A program made the translations under genes and the position numbers. The notes beneath the pieces are model-generated. The model ran no database searches. It was given only the letters and a program-made list of their open reading frames with translations, and was not told the DNA's origin. 64,000 nucleotides of DNA, taken from NCBI GenBank assembly GCA_025728475.1, contig JAOBJN010000001.1, positions 1-64,000 of the forward strand. Direction: 5' to 3'. The DNA comes from Candidatus Lightella neohaematopini (lineage in GTDB: Bacteria; Pseudomonadota; Gammaproteobacteria; Enterobacterales; Enterobacteriaceae). Shown piece after piece: positions 51,933 through 61,184 of the stretch (positions within the stretch are counted from its first letter, which is position 1; each line of letters starts with the position of its first letter).

Positions 51933-52712
51933 CTATATATTAATTTTGAATAATTGTAAAAAATTATTTAGTAATATATCAGATAATTTTTTTAATGAAA
52001 CATTTTTTATTATTGAAACACACTCAATAATATTTTTTAAATAAGCCGGTTGATTATAAGTACCTCTATATGGTTCAGGAGTTAAATACGGTGAGTCCGT
52101 CTCTAATAATAATTTATTTAATGGTACATATTTTAATGTTTCTCGAATTACTTTAGCATTTTTAAATGTTAAGATTCCGGAAAATGATATGTAAAAACCA
52201 ATATCTAATGCTAAACTAGCACATTTAGTGTCTTCATTAAAACAATGAAATACTCCAGATAATTTATTATAACTATTTAGTATACTTATAATATCTTGAA
52301 ACGAATTTCTGGTATGTATAATAATTGGTTTATTTAACTTTTCTGCTATTAGTATATGATCAATAAATACTTTTTTTTGTATATTTTTTCTTATTAAATT
52401 TTTTTCATAAAAAAAATCTAACCCTGTTTCTCCAATTGCAATAACGTTATCATTTAGTGATAAATCCAATAACTTATTATAAGTATAATTATTATCAATA
52501 AATAAAGGATGTACACCACAAGAAATTAGTATATTTCTATAATTTTTATTAATATTAATTAATTCATGAAAATAGTTTAATTTAGTACATACTGTCAATA
52601 ATAATTTAACATCATTTAATTCAGCATTAAATACTAAATTTTTTAAATTATAATCTACAATTCCATCATAATGGAATTTATCAATATGACAATGAGAATC
52701 AATTAAAAACAT
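51933..52712 (-). CDS. ycfH: TatD-family metal-dependent hydrolase (YcfH type)
   Basis: Predicted metal-dependent deoxyribonuclease of the amidohydrolase fold. It has 259 residues (265 in E. coli YcfH). The metal-site motifs are FLIDSHCHIDK, AIGETGLDFFY, KPIIIHTRNSF, VFHCFN and LLLETDSPYLTPEPYRG. The position directly after holB is that of ycfH, which separates it from the paralogues TatD and YjjV. Confidence 0.93.
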   Translation of the reverse strand: MFLIDSHCHIDKFHYDGIVDYNLKNLVFNAELNDVKLLLTVCTKLNYFHELININKNYRNILISCGVHPLFIDNNYTYNKLLDLSLNDNVIAIGETGLDFFYEKNLIRKNIQKKVFIDHILIAEKLNKPIIIHTRNSFQDIISILNSYNKLSGVFHCFNEDTKCASLALDIGFYISFSGILTFKNAKVIRETLKYVPLNKLLLETDSPYLTPEPYRGTYNQPAYLKNIIECVSIIKNVSLKKLSDILLNNFLQLFKINI

Positions 52713-52721
52713 AATTCAAAG

Positions 52722-53669
52722 TTACCAATTAATTAAAAGATGCAATATTAATAACTCACGATTTACATTATTTTTATAATTTAAATAATACCAACAATTA
52801 ACCAAGTTATCCCATAATTTATATATTTTGTAGATATTATTTATACGTAACAAACTCTTTATTTTGCTAATACAATCAAGATTCATCAAAAATAATTCAC
52901 TAGTATTTTTCATTAACTTAATAATATCACTAATAAATGTAATTAACAAATATATTATTTCTTTATCATTATTGTTTAAAATAGGTAACAATAATAACAT
53001 ATTATTTTTTAATAAAGCATGACTTAATTGATTAATTAATATATATCTATTATTCCATAATTTTGATTTTAATAATAATATTGCGTTAATAGGACTACCA
53101 TTACAAATCCGTAAAGAAGTACGAATAATAATTTCATTTTTGTTATGAATAATTGTTTGTAGCCACTTAATACTATAATTTTCACTAGGAATTTGCATAT
53201 TCCAACAAATACATCTACTTCTTATTGTCATAGGTACAATTGAAATATTATTACATGACAAAATAAAATATGTCATTGATGGTGGATATTCTATAATTTT
53301 TAGTAATGTACTAATTATTTGATATGTTAATTTTTCAATATTAGTAATATGTATAACTTTTACCTGTTTAAAACTAAGTTTGTTAATGTTAGAGATAATA
53401 TCTCTAATTTTTTGTATATTTAATGTTAAGTAATGTAATTTATAATAATATGGATAATTATTATTAGACATTAACATACAATTATTACATGTATTACAAG
53501 ATTTATAATAATTACTATTTTGACATATTAATCTACGGCTAATCGCGTAACAAAGTAAATTGTTACTATTGTCATTAGTTGAATTACATAAAATTATTGC
53601 ACTATATTTATTTTTATTATAAAAATTAATAATTTTCTTATATTGGTTGTTTAACCAAGGATACCACAT
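52722..53669 (-). CDS. holB: DNA polymerase III subunit delta prime
   Basis: Clamp-loader subunit that helps load the beta clamp. I set the start at the ATG at 53669, giving 315 residues beginning MWYPWLNNQYK, matching E. coli MRWYPWLRPDF; the longer frame to 53699 overlaps tmk and adds ten residues. The zinc motif CNTCNNCMLM is kept, as are SRRLICQ, TLLKIIEYPPSMTYFILSCN, the arginine finger in TIRSRC and the C-terminal NRELLI. Divergent but syntenic with tmk. Confidence 0.93.
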   Translation of the reverse strand: MWYPWLNNQYKKIINFYNKNKYSAIILCNSTNDNSNNLLCYAISRRLICQNSNYYKSCNTCNNCMLMSNNNYPYYYKLHYLTLNIQKIRDIISNINKLSFKQVKVIHITNIEKLTYQIISTLLKIIEYPPSMTYFILSCNNISIVPMTIRSRCICWNMQIPSENYSIKWLQTIIHNKNEIIIRTSLRICNGSPINAILLLKSKLWNNRYILINQLSHALLKNNMLLLLPILNNNDKEIIYLLITFISDIIKLMKNTSELFLMNLDCISKIKSLLRINNIYKIYKLWDNLVNCWYYLNYKNNVNRELLILHLLINW

Positions 53670-53677
53670 AAAATTAT

Positions 53678-54328
53678 TTACATTATTTTCATAAGCCATT
53701 TTGATATATAATAGTTAATTTCTTTATTTACTATAGATAAAGATTGATTGGCATTAATACAAATAATATCTTTATTAAATTTAACTAATTTTTTATAATA
53801 ATTATAAACACGATAAAAAAAAGTCAATGACTCATTTTCTATACGATCTAATTTAGTATTATTATTCTTTACTCTATTTAAACCAGTTTTAGGTAATACA
53901 TCTAAAAATATAGTTAAATCTGGATAAACTCCATGTAATATCATATTATCTAAGAATTTTAGTATTTGATCATTAATACATCTACCACCGCTCTGATATG
54001 CATAAGAAGAAAGATAATATCTATCACTAATAATCCAATAATTTTTTTTTAATTTAGGTTTAATAAATTTTTCGATTAATTGAACTCTGGCAGCATATAA
54101 CATAAATAATTCTGCATAATTAGTAGGTTCATCAATATTATAATTAAACTTACCAGTAATAAGTAATCTTAACATTTCGGATAATGGTGTTCCACCAGGG
54201 TCACGAACAATATTAACATTTACTATGCCATAATAACGTAATATCTTTAATATTTGTTTAGCAGCGCTAGTTTTTCCAGCTCCATCTAATCCTTCTACTA
54301 CTATTAATTTTCCATTATAAATACTCAT
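53678..54328 (-). CDS. tmk: Thymidylate kinase
   Basis: Phosphorylates dTMP to dTDP. It has 216 residues (213 in E. coli). The P-loop is VVEGLDGAGKTSAAKQI, followed by VRDPGGTPLSEMLR (DR(E/P) motif), the LID region and ISDRYYLSSYAYQSGGR. It precedes holB as in E. coli. The upstream 303-bp gap corresponds to the place of mltG. Confidence 0.96.
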   Translation of the reverse strand: MSIYNGKLIVVEGLDGAGKTSAAKQILKILRYYGIVNVNIVRDPGGTPLSEMLRLLITGKFNYNIDEPTNYAELFMLYAARVQLIEKFIKPKLKKNYWIISDRYYLSSYAYQSGGRCINDQILKFLDNMILHGVYPDLTIFLDVLPKTGLNRVKNNNTKLDRIENESLTFFYRVYNYYKKLVKFNKDIICINANQSLSIVNKEINYYISKWLMKIM

Positions 54329-54631
54329 ATTAATATATTTAATAATTTATTTTTTAATATAGTAATTAATCAAAATAAATATACTAAACATCATTAATTT
54401 TTATGTTAATGATAATTTTTAATAAATTACTTTATAATTTACAAATTAGTATCTATACAATACTTAAAATAATTTATAATATTATAATTACTTATATTTT
54501 TAATTTTTGATAAAGTTTAGATTTTTAATATATTATGTTATTAAGTAATTATATTTTATATAATTGAATTTTAAAAAATAAAAGCTATATTTAATATAAA
54601 TTAAAATTAGTAACTAATAAAAAATTAATTT
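54329..54631. other. 303-bp gap between pabC and tmk, place of the lost mltG
   Basis: In E. coli mltG separates pabC and tmk. Here the gap is almost pure A+T, with no frame resembling MltG. It may contain eroded mltG DNA and a promoter for the tmk-holB-tatD-hinT-lpoB block. I see no structured RNA or clear promoter. Confidence 0.5.
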
Positions 54632-55447
54632 TTACATAAAATTAATACTGTTAAAATATTTTACTAAAATTTTAAATAATTTTTTTTTACGAAAAAAATA
54701 ATTAACAATGTTATTTACTGATATAACTAATATTAAAGAATTAGTAATAAATACTTCTTCTGCAGTAATTATTTCTTCTAAAGAAACAGAGACTTCTTTT
54801 AATATATAATTAAATCTTGGTAATAATGAGATTATTAATTTTCTCATAATACCAGAAACACCAGCATAAGTAAGTAATGGTGTATAAATTATATTTCCTT
54901 TACGCCAAAATATGTTAGCATTACAACATTCTATAATATTTTTATTTATATCTAAAACTACCACTTCATCAACATTAATACTTTTTATATATGAAGATAT
55001 TAGTAACTGTTCTAATCTATTAGTATGTTTTAATCCAGCTAATAAAGTATTATGAGATAGTCTTATTGGACTGATACCTAAAGTTATACCATTTGAATAC
55101 CATGTACTGTAATATCTTGGTATTTTGGTAAAAGAAAGAATATATAGTAACTCTCGATTATTAGTACTAATTATAAAATCTTTATTTATAATATTACTTA
55201 TAAGTATTTTAATAATACCATTATTTTTATTTTTACTAAAATTTACTATATCTTGATAAGCAATATTAGGATCAAATGTATAAAATAATAATTTTTCTGC
55301 AGTATAAATTAATCTATTAATATGCCATTCTAATAATAACAATTTACCATTAACTAATTTAATAGTTGTAAAAAAACCATCACCAAATTTTAAATAACGA
55401 CTATTTGGTACAGGATAACAATATTCAATACCATTAATAAAATACAT
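54632..55447 (-). CDS. pabC: Aminodeoxychorismate lyase
   Basis: PLP enzyme that releases p-aminobenzoate from aminodeoxychorismate, completing pABA synthesis. It has 271 residues (269 in E. coli). The start MYFINGIEYCYPV leads to FGDGFFTTIKLVNGKLLLLEW, and the PLP lysine lies in AGLKHTNRLEQLLIS. NVDEVVVLD, IIECCNANIFWRKGN and YAGVSGIMRKL match E. coli PabC closely. The location near acpP, with fabF deleted in between, excludes branched-chain or D-amino acid transaminase identity. Confidence 0.95.
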   Translation of the reverse strand: MYFINGIEYCYPVPNSRYLKFGDGFFTTIKLVNGKLLLLEWHINRLIYTAEKLLFYTFDPNIAYQDIVNFSKNKNNGIIKILISNIINKDFIISTNNRELLYILSFTKIPRYYSTWYSNGITLGISPIRLSHNTLLAGLKHTNRLEQLLISSYIKSINVDEVVVLDINKNIIECCNANIFWRKGNIIYTPLLTYAGVSGIMRKLIISLLPRFNYILKEVSVSLEEIITAEEVFITNSLILVISVNNIVNYFFRKKKLFKILVKYFNSINFM

Positions 55448-55551
55448 TAGATGTAATTATAAAAATAAATTATATAAAAATAAATACTACCTCTATTAAT
55501 TACATACTAAAGTATTTTATCAAATAAATATGCTTTATAAATAGTAATAGT

Positions 55552-55791
55552 TTACTCATTAGTGTGTGATTGAATAAAGTCTATTGCTGCTTGAACAGTA
55601 GTAATTTTTTCAGCTTCTTCATCAGGAATTTCTATATTAAATTCTTCTTCTAAAGCCATAACTAATTCTACAGTATCTAATGAGTCAGCTCCTAAGTCAT
55701 CTACAAATGATGAACTATTAACTATATCTTCTTTTTTTATACTTAATTGTTCAGCTATAATATTTTTAACACGTTCTTCAATATTATTCAT
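55552..55791 (-). CDS. acpP: Acyl carrier protein
   Basis: Carries growing acyl chains on a phosphopantetheine arm. It has 79 residues (78 in E. coli), with the attachment serine 37 in [22 protein letters not shown] strong AGGAG Shine-Dalgarno site precedes the start. fabG lies upstream and pabC downstream, and fabF is missing from between acpP and pabC. Confidence 0.98.
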   Translation of the reverse strand: MNNIEERVKNIIAEQLSIKKEDIVNSSSFVDDLGADSLDTVELVMALEEEFNIEIPDEEAEKITTVQAAIDFIQSHTNE

Positions 55792-55799
55792 AATATTAA

Positions 55800-55804
55800 C
55801 TCCT
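55800..55804 (-). promoter_or_regulatory. Strong Shine-Dalgarno site of acpP
   Basis: The reverse strand reads AGGAG 8 bp before the acpP start codon. It is one of very few consensus sites in this window, in keeping with acpP normally being one of the most abundantly translated messages. Confidence 0.7.
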
Positions 55805-55847
55805 ATATTTTATGAAATTTAATATTAACTAGTAATTTATAACTATA

Positions 55848-56582
55848 TTATATCATATACATACCACCATTTACATTAATAGTTTCTCCAGTAATATAAG
55901 ATGAATTGTTAGAAGATAAAAATAAAACAACATGTGCAATATCTTCTGGAGTACCAAAGCGATTTAAAGGAATATTAGATAATATATAGCTTTTTTGTTT
56001 ATCATTTAAATTTTTTGTCATATCTGTCATAATAAATCCTGGTGATATTACATTAACTGTAATATTATATCTTGCTAATTCTTTAGCTAAAGATTTACTA
56101 AACCCTATTATTCCTGATTTTGTAGTTGCATAATTTACTTGTCCAATATTACCAATACTACCTATAACTGAACTTATATTAATTATTCTACCAAATTTAT
56201 TGGTTATCATGCGTTTTACTATAGCTTTAGTAATATAAAATATTGATGTTAAATTAATATTAATTACTGATTGCCAAGATTTACTTGACATACGTACAAA
56301 TAAGCTATCATCAGTAATACCAGCATTATTTATTAACACGTCTATATTACTAAACTCACTAAATAAATTACTCAAAAAATTATCAATACTATTATAATCA
56401 GATAAATCTAATATTTTACCTATTATATTAGATTTTGAATAATTATTAATAGTTTTTAATCCATACTGATTAGTTGACGTACCAATTACTATAAAACCAT
56501 TTAATGACAATAATTTTGCTATAGCAAAACCAATACCTCTACTAGCTCCTGTTACTAACGCTATTTTATTATTATTATTCAT
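55848..56582 (-). CDS. fabG: 3-oxoacyl-ACP reductase
   Basis: NADPH-dependent first reduction of each fatty-acid elongation round. It has 244 residues, as in E. coli. The cofactor motif is LVTGASRGIGFAIAK. The catalytic Ser, Tyr and Lys are in INISSVIGSIG and VNYATTKSGIIG, and LINNAGITDD is conserved. The C-terminus ETINVNGGMYMI is typical. It lies 8 bp after fabD. Confidence 0.97.
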   Translation of the reverse strand: MNNNNKIALVTGASRGIGFAIAKLLSLNGFIVIGTSTNQYGLKTINNYSKSNIIGKILDLSDYNSIDNFLSNLFSEFSNIDVLINNAGITDDSLFVRMSSKSWQSVININLTSIFYITKAIVKRMITNKFGRIINISSVIGSIGNIGQVNYATTKSGIIGFSKSLAKELARYNITVNVISPGFIMTDMTKNLNDKQKSYILSNIPLNRFGTPEDIAHVVLFLSSNNSSYITGETINVNGGMYMI

Positions 56583-56590
56583 GATTAATT

Positions 56591-57535
56591 TTATATATTA
56601 ATTTCTTTTGCTAATTTTATTAATGATTCAGTACTATTTATACTAACACAAAATATACTATTATAAGTTATATTAATATTAAATTTAGTAAGTACATTGA
56701 TAGGACTAATCTCTATTATCTTATTAACTTTAGTTACTTTTACAATATAATTTATTATCTTAATCCAATTTACTGGATAATATAATTGCTTCGTTAATAA
56801 CTCAAATATTTTTTTATTACAATTATTTATATCACTAGTTGTATTATGAATAATTGGTATTGTAGATTTGTTAAATTTAATTTTTTCTAAATATTTTTCA
56901 AAAATTTTTGCTATTGGTTTCATTAAAATACAATGAGATGGAATACTAATAGGTAATATTTTTGTATATTTAGCACCAAGTTTCTTGCATATTAATTCGG
57001 CACGTAATACTGCTGATTTATGTCCAGAAATAACAATTTGATTATATGAATTATAATTCGATATAACTACTACCTGATTTTCTGCTGCTTGTTTACATGC
57101 ATAATTAATTTGATTTTTATTTAAACCAATAACAGCTAACATAATTCCATTATTATTAGATACAATTCTTTGCATTAATTTACCCCTAAAATACACTATT
57201 TTTAATGCTAAACTAAAATCTAAACAACCATTACATACTAAAGCTGTATATTCTCCTAAACTATGACCTGCAACTATTATTGGTTTTACTTTACAAATAT
57301 TGTTCCATATCCGCCATATAGATATGCAACTTGCTAATATAATTGGTTGAGTTAAATAAGTTTTATTTAATTCTTCAATTGGGCCATAATTTAATAAGTA
57401 CCATAAATCATAATTTAGTACTGTTGACGCTTCAATAAAAGTATTCTTTATTAATGGAAAAAATTCACTAAATTTATTTAACATACCAATAGATTGTATT
57501 CCTTGTCCAGGAAAAACTAAAGCAATATTATTCAT
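56591..57535 (-). CDS. fabD: Malonyl-CoA:ACP transacylase
   Basis: Loads malonyl onto ACP. It has 314 residues (309 in E. coli). FPGQGIQSIGML opens the protein, the nucleophile Ser92 is in GHSLGEYTALV, and the histidine is in SIPSHCILMKPIA. It follows fabH by 3 bp, so the two are probably translationally linked. Confidence 0.96.
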   Translation of the reverse strand: MNNIALVFPGQGIQSIGMLNKFSEFFPLIKNTFIEASTVLNYDLWYLLNYGPIEELNKTYLTQPIILASCISIWRIWNNICKVKPIIVAGHSLGEYTALVCNGCLDFSLALKIVYFRGKLMQRIVSNNNGIMLAVIGLNKNQINYACKQAAENQVVVISNYNSYNQIVISGHKSAVLRAELICKKLGAKYTKILPISIPSHCILMKPIAKIFEKYLEKIKFNKSTIPIIHNTTSDINNCNKKIFELLTKQLYYPVNWIKIINYIVKVTKVNKIIEISPINVLTKFNINITYNSIFCVSINSTESLIKLAKEINI

Positions 57536-57538
57536 AAA

Positions 57539-58489
57539 CTAAAATCTTAGTAATATTGATCCCCATGTAAATCCACCACCAAATGCTTTTAACAATATAA
57601 GATCATCTAATTTTATTCTACCGTCTCTTATAGCTTCATCTAAAGCTAAAGGAATAGAAGCAGCAGAAGTATTACCATGTTTATCAACAGTAATAATAAT
57701 TTTATCCATTTCTATATTTAATTTTTTAGAAATAGCTGTAATCATACGTAAATTAGCTTGATGAGGTATAAACCAATCAATATTATTAAGACTAATTTTA
57801 TTTATATGTAATGTTTCATGAACTAATTTTACTATTTTATTAATTGCGATTTTAAATATCTCATTACCAGCCATTTTTAAAGTAGGTATTTTTTTATAAT
57901 CATAATTATAATATGGTAGTGACAACAAATGTCCGTATGTACCGTTTGCATGCAAATTAGTAGATATGATACCAGGAGTATCAGATTTACATAATACAGC
58001 TGCTCCAGCACCATCACCAAATAAAACTATTGATTCTCTATCATTAATATCTATAGTTTTACTTAAAATATCAGAACCAATAACTAATGCATAATTAATT
58101 AATCCACTTTTAATATAACTATTAGCAATACTTAATCCATATATAAATCCAGTACAAGCAGCAGATATATCAAATGATATACTATTATTTATATTTAAAT
58201 TAAGTTGAATCTGACAAGCAGAACTAGGAAAAGCATGACTAGATGATGTAGTAGCTGTAATAATCATATCAATTTGATTAAAATCAATATCAGCCATAAT
58301 TAATGCCTGTTTTGCTGCACAACTACCCATACTAGATACAGTATCATTTATACCTGCTATATGTCTTGTTTTAATGCCAGTTCTTGTAATAATCCATTCA
58401 TCAGAGGTATTAATTATCTTTTCTAGATCATTATTAGATCTAATATTTTTTGGTAAATAACTACCAGTACCAATAATTTTAGTAAACAT
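57539..58489 (-). CDS. fabH: Beta-ketoacyl-ACP synthase III
   Basis: Starts fatty-acid synthesis by joining acetyl-CoA with malonyl-ACP. It has 316 residues (317 in E. coli). The catalytic triad is visible as Cys112 in [11 protein letters not shown], His in [11 protein letters not shown] and Asn in [18 protein letters not shown] opens the protein. plsX, which separates rpmF and fabH in E. coli, is absent: only 71 bp separate fabH from rpmF. Confidence 0.97.
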   Translation of the reverse strand: MFTKIIGTGSYLPKNIRSNNDLEKIINTSDEWIITRTGIKTRHIAGINDTVSSMGSCAAKQALIMADIDFNQIDMIITATTSSSHAFPSSACQIQLNLNINNSISFDISAACTGFIYGLSIANSYIKSGLINYALVIGSDILSKTIDINDRESIVLFGDGAGAAVLCKSDTPGIISTNLHANGTYGHLLSLPYYNYDYKKIPTLKMAGNEIFKIAINKIVKLVHETLHINKISLNNIDWFIPHQANLRMITAISKKLNIEMDKIIITVDKHGNTSAASIPLALDEAIRDGRIKLDDLILLKAFGGGFTWGSILLRF

Positions 58490-58560
58490 GAATATAACTA
58501 CTTGTATTTTAATTAATAAAGCTAAATAAAAAATAATTCATTATATTTAATCTTATTAAT

Positions 58561-58734
58561 TTATTTATTAATAAATAACTTGTATTTTTTATAAATTTTA
58601 CTAGATGTAATATGGTGTCTTACATGTATTTCATTTGAATACTTATTTAGTGATAAACTTACACTAGATAATGCATGATGAGATCTTCTCATACCCCTCT
58701 TTGATCTTGTTGATCTGCTTTGTTGAACAGCCAT
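58561..58734 (-). CDS. rpmF: Large-subunit ribosomal protein L32
   Basis: A short gene that is easily missed: 57 residues, exactly the E. coli length. It reads [20 protein letters not shown] and later [13 protein letters not shown], matching E. coli [20 protein letters not shown] and LRHHITADGYYR. AGGAA precedes the start at a good distance (58741-58745 on the reverse strand). It heads the leftward fab block as in E. coli, where rpmF-plsX-fabH form an operon. Confidence 0.97.
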   Translation of the reverse strand: MAVQQSRSTRSKRGMRRSHHALSSVSLSLNKYSNEIHVRHHITSSKIYKKYKLFINK

Positions 58735-59175
58735 AAATAATTCCTATATTTTTTAAAGAAAATTTTTAACGAAATTAATTAACTAATAGTTATTGAATTA
58801 ATAAATAAATTCTAATCGTAAAACCATTAATATTATGTATCATTAATATTAAATAAATAATTACATTAATAATAATTTTATTAAACTAAATACTACACTA
58901 ATAATAAATAATTAAACTATTATTATATAATATAATCAGATAAATTAATATTCTATTTTTAATTAAATTTATTTAATAATAATTAATATTTTTTATATTA
59001 TTGTAATAATATATTATATCTATAAAAAACTTATAATATTAACTATAATAATATCAATAATTGTAATACTCTAAAATTACTAAATCTAATATTTAAGTAT
59101 AACAACATATCAATGAATTATTGTTAACATAATTGATATATCATTCATATAATTATTAAATATGAGTAATACTAA
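58735..59175. other. 441-bp gap between divergent rpmF and rne
   Basis: The longest non-coding stretch of the window. It must hold the rpmF-fab promoter and the rne promoter with its leader. In E. coli the rne leader is long and mediates autoregulation by RNase E. yceD, yceF and rluC, which lie here in E. coli, are absent and no remnant is recognisable. An 8-bp inverted repeat is noted separately. Confidence 0.5.
59107..59139. repeat. Perfect 8-bp inverted repeat upstream of rne
   Basis: ATATCAAT at 59107-59114 is repeated inverted as ATTGATAT at 59132-59139, with a 17-base loop, ending 36 bases before the rne start. It could fold in the rne leader or be an operator-like site, but such repeats arise easily in A+T-rich DNA. 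Confidence 0.35.
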
Positions 59176-61083
59176 ATGAAAAGAATGTTAATTAATGCAA
59201 CACAAAAAGAAGAATTACGTATAGCATTAGTAGATGGACAACAATTATATGATTTAAATATTGAGAATTTTAGTTATGAACAAAAAAAATCTAATATTTA
59301 TAAAGGTAAAATATCTCGCATAGAACCTAGTTTAGAAGCTGTATTTGTTGATTATGGAACAGAAAGAAATGGATTTCTTCCATTTAAAGAAATCTCTAAA
59401 GAATATTTTATAAATAACAAAAACTATCTTGCTAATAAAAAAAACATAAAAGATATTTTATTTGAAGGACAAGAAATTATTATACAAATTAATAAAGAAG
59501 AAAGAGGTAATAAAGGAGCTGTATTAACTACTTTTATTAATTTAGCTGGTAGTTATCTAGTATTAATGCCAAATAATCCTCGCCCAATTGGTATTTCTAG
59601 AAGAATAGAAGGTTATGATAGGATTGCGCTAAAAAAAATATTATCAATATTAGAAATACCAATAGGTATGAGTATCATTATTAGAACGGCCGGTATTGGT
59701 AAACCAGTAGAAGCATTACAATGGGATTTATCTTTAAGATTAAAACATTGGCAAATGATAAAGCAAATTGCTAGCAAAAAACAAGCACCTTTTTTAATTC
59801 ATCAAGATAGTAATGTAATAGTACGTACTTTTAGAGATTATTTACGACCTGATATAGGAGAAATATTAATTGATGATCGAGACACATTAAATATAGCAAA
59901 AAAACATATTAGTACTTTAGGTAGACCAGACTTTATAAATAAAATTAAATTATATAATGGTGATATTCCACTATTTAGCCACTACCATATTGAATCACAA
60001 ATTGAATCTGCTTTTCAGCGTAAAGTATTTTTACCTTCTGGAGGATCTATTGTAATTGATACAGCAGAAGCGTTGACAGCAATTGATATTAATTCAGCTA
60101 AATCAACTAAAGGTTTAGATATAGAAGAAACTGCTTTTAATACTAACATAGAAGCAACATTTGAAATAGCTCGTCAGTTAAGATTAAGAGATTTAGGTGG
60201 ATTAATCGTTATTGATTTTATTGATATGTCTACAATTTCTCATCAAAGAGAAGTAGAAAATTCATTAAAAGAAGCTGTTCGTATTGATCGAGCACGTATT
60301 CAAATAGGACGAATTTCTAAATTTGGATTATTAGAATTATCTAGACAACGTCTTAGTCCATCATTAAGAGAATCAAGTCATTATATTTGTCCTAGATGTA
60401 ATGGTACAGGACATATTAGAGATAATGAATCTTTATCTTTATCAATATTACGACTAATTGAAGAAGAAGCTTTAAAAGAAAATACCTACGAAGTAAGAGC
60501 AATTGCTCCTGTGCCAATTGCTTCTTATTTATTAAATGAAAAACGAGCAGAAGTTAACGCAATTGAAAAAAGACAAGGTGGAGTAAGAACTATAATAGTT
60601 CCAGATGATAAGATGCAAACTCCTCACTTTATAGTTTTAAGATTACGTAAAGGAGAAAAATTACCTAATATAAATTATTTTTCTTCTAAATTATATACAA
60701 TAAAAAATTTTCGTTATTTAGAAAACAAAACCGAATTAACACCTATTGATAATAAGATAGCTAATACTAAGTACAACAAAATTAATAACTTTTTAAAATA
60801 TAAACATCATAGTATGATTAATAAATCAAATATTTTAAAAACTAAAACATTTTTATTAAAAATAAAGTACTTCTGTAAAAAAATAAAATTATTAATATTT
60901 TTTTTTAATTTTATTAAAAATATACTTATCTACATAAGTAGATTAATTTATTTTCACAAAGATAAAAAAGTAAGAAAAAAAAATAACTTTACTTCTAATA
61001 ATAAAGAATCAAATTTCAATAATAAAACAAAAAATAATAACTTTTGTAGTAAGTACAAAAAATATAAAATAATTAAATCATAA
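59176..61083 (+). CDS. rne: Ribonuclease E, catalytic half with a retained membrane-anchor-like helix
   Basis: Essential endonuclease for mRNA decay and rRNA/tRNA processing. It has 635 residues, against 1061 in E. coli. The catalytic half is intact: S1 domain (GKISRIEPSLEAVFVDYG), 5' sensor, catalytic Asp residues in TAIDINSAKSTKG and IVIDFIDM, and the zinc-link CPRCNGTGHIRDNE. After about residue 520 conservation ends, but residues 559-598 contain a basic-hydrophobic stretch (LLIFFFNFIKNILIYISRL) at the position of the E. coli membrane-targeting helix (565-585). The degradosome scaffold for RhlB, enolase and PNPase is gone. The S1 and 5' sensor order and the sequence of the 420-500 region favour RNase E over RNase G. 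Confidence 0.95.
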   Translation: MKRMLINATQKEELRIALVDGQQLYDLNIENFSYEQKKSNIYKGKISRIEPSLEAVFVDYGTERNGFLPFKEISKEYFINNKNYLANKKNIKDILFEGQEIIIQINKEERGNKGAVLTTFINLAGSYLVLMPNNPRPIGISRRIEGYDRIALKKILSILEIPIGMSIIIRTAGIGKPVEALQWDLSLRLKHWQMIKQIASKKQAPFLIHQDSNVIVRTFRDYLRPDIGEILIDDRDTLNIAKKHISTLGRPDFINKIKLYNGDIPLFSHYHIESQIESAFQRKVFLPSGGSIVIDTAEALTAIDINSAKSTKGLDIEETAFNTNIEATFEIARQLRLRDLGGLIVIDFIDMSTISHQREVENSLKEAVRIDRARIQIGRISKFGLLELSRQRLSPSLRESSHYICPRCNGTGHIRDNESLSLSILRLIEEEALKENTYEVRAIAPVPIASYLLNEKRAEVNAIEKRQGGVRTIIVPDDKMQTPHFIVLRLRKGEKLPNINYFSSKLYTIKNFRYLENKTELTPIDNKIANTKYNKINNFLKYKHHSMINKSNILKTKTFLLKIKYFCKKIKLLIFFFNFIKNILIYISRLIYFHKDKKVRKKNNFTSNNKESNFNNKTKNNNFCSKYKKYKIIKS

Positions 61084-61184
61084 AAAATATTTTAAAATAT
61101 TTAATTTTTAAATGTTTTTAATTTTATATTAAAATTATTAACTTAGTATATAATTTATAGTCTAAATGAGAAAACTCAATAGTT

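Noticed and set aside
53670..53699. Ten-residue N-terminal extension of holB overlapping tmk
   Set aside because: E. coli delta prime starts at the MRWYPWL equivalent, so the ATG at 53669 is preferred.
59176..61083. RNase G as identity
   Set aside because: Length beyond the catalytic core, sequence of the zinc-link and following domain, and the position opposite rpmF fit RNase E.
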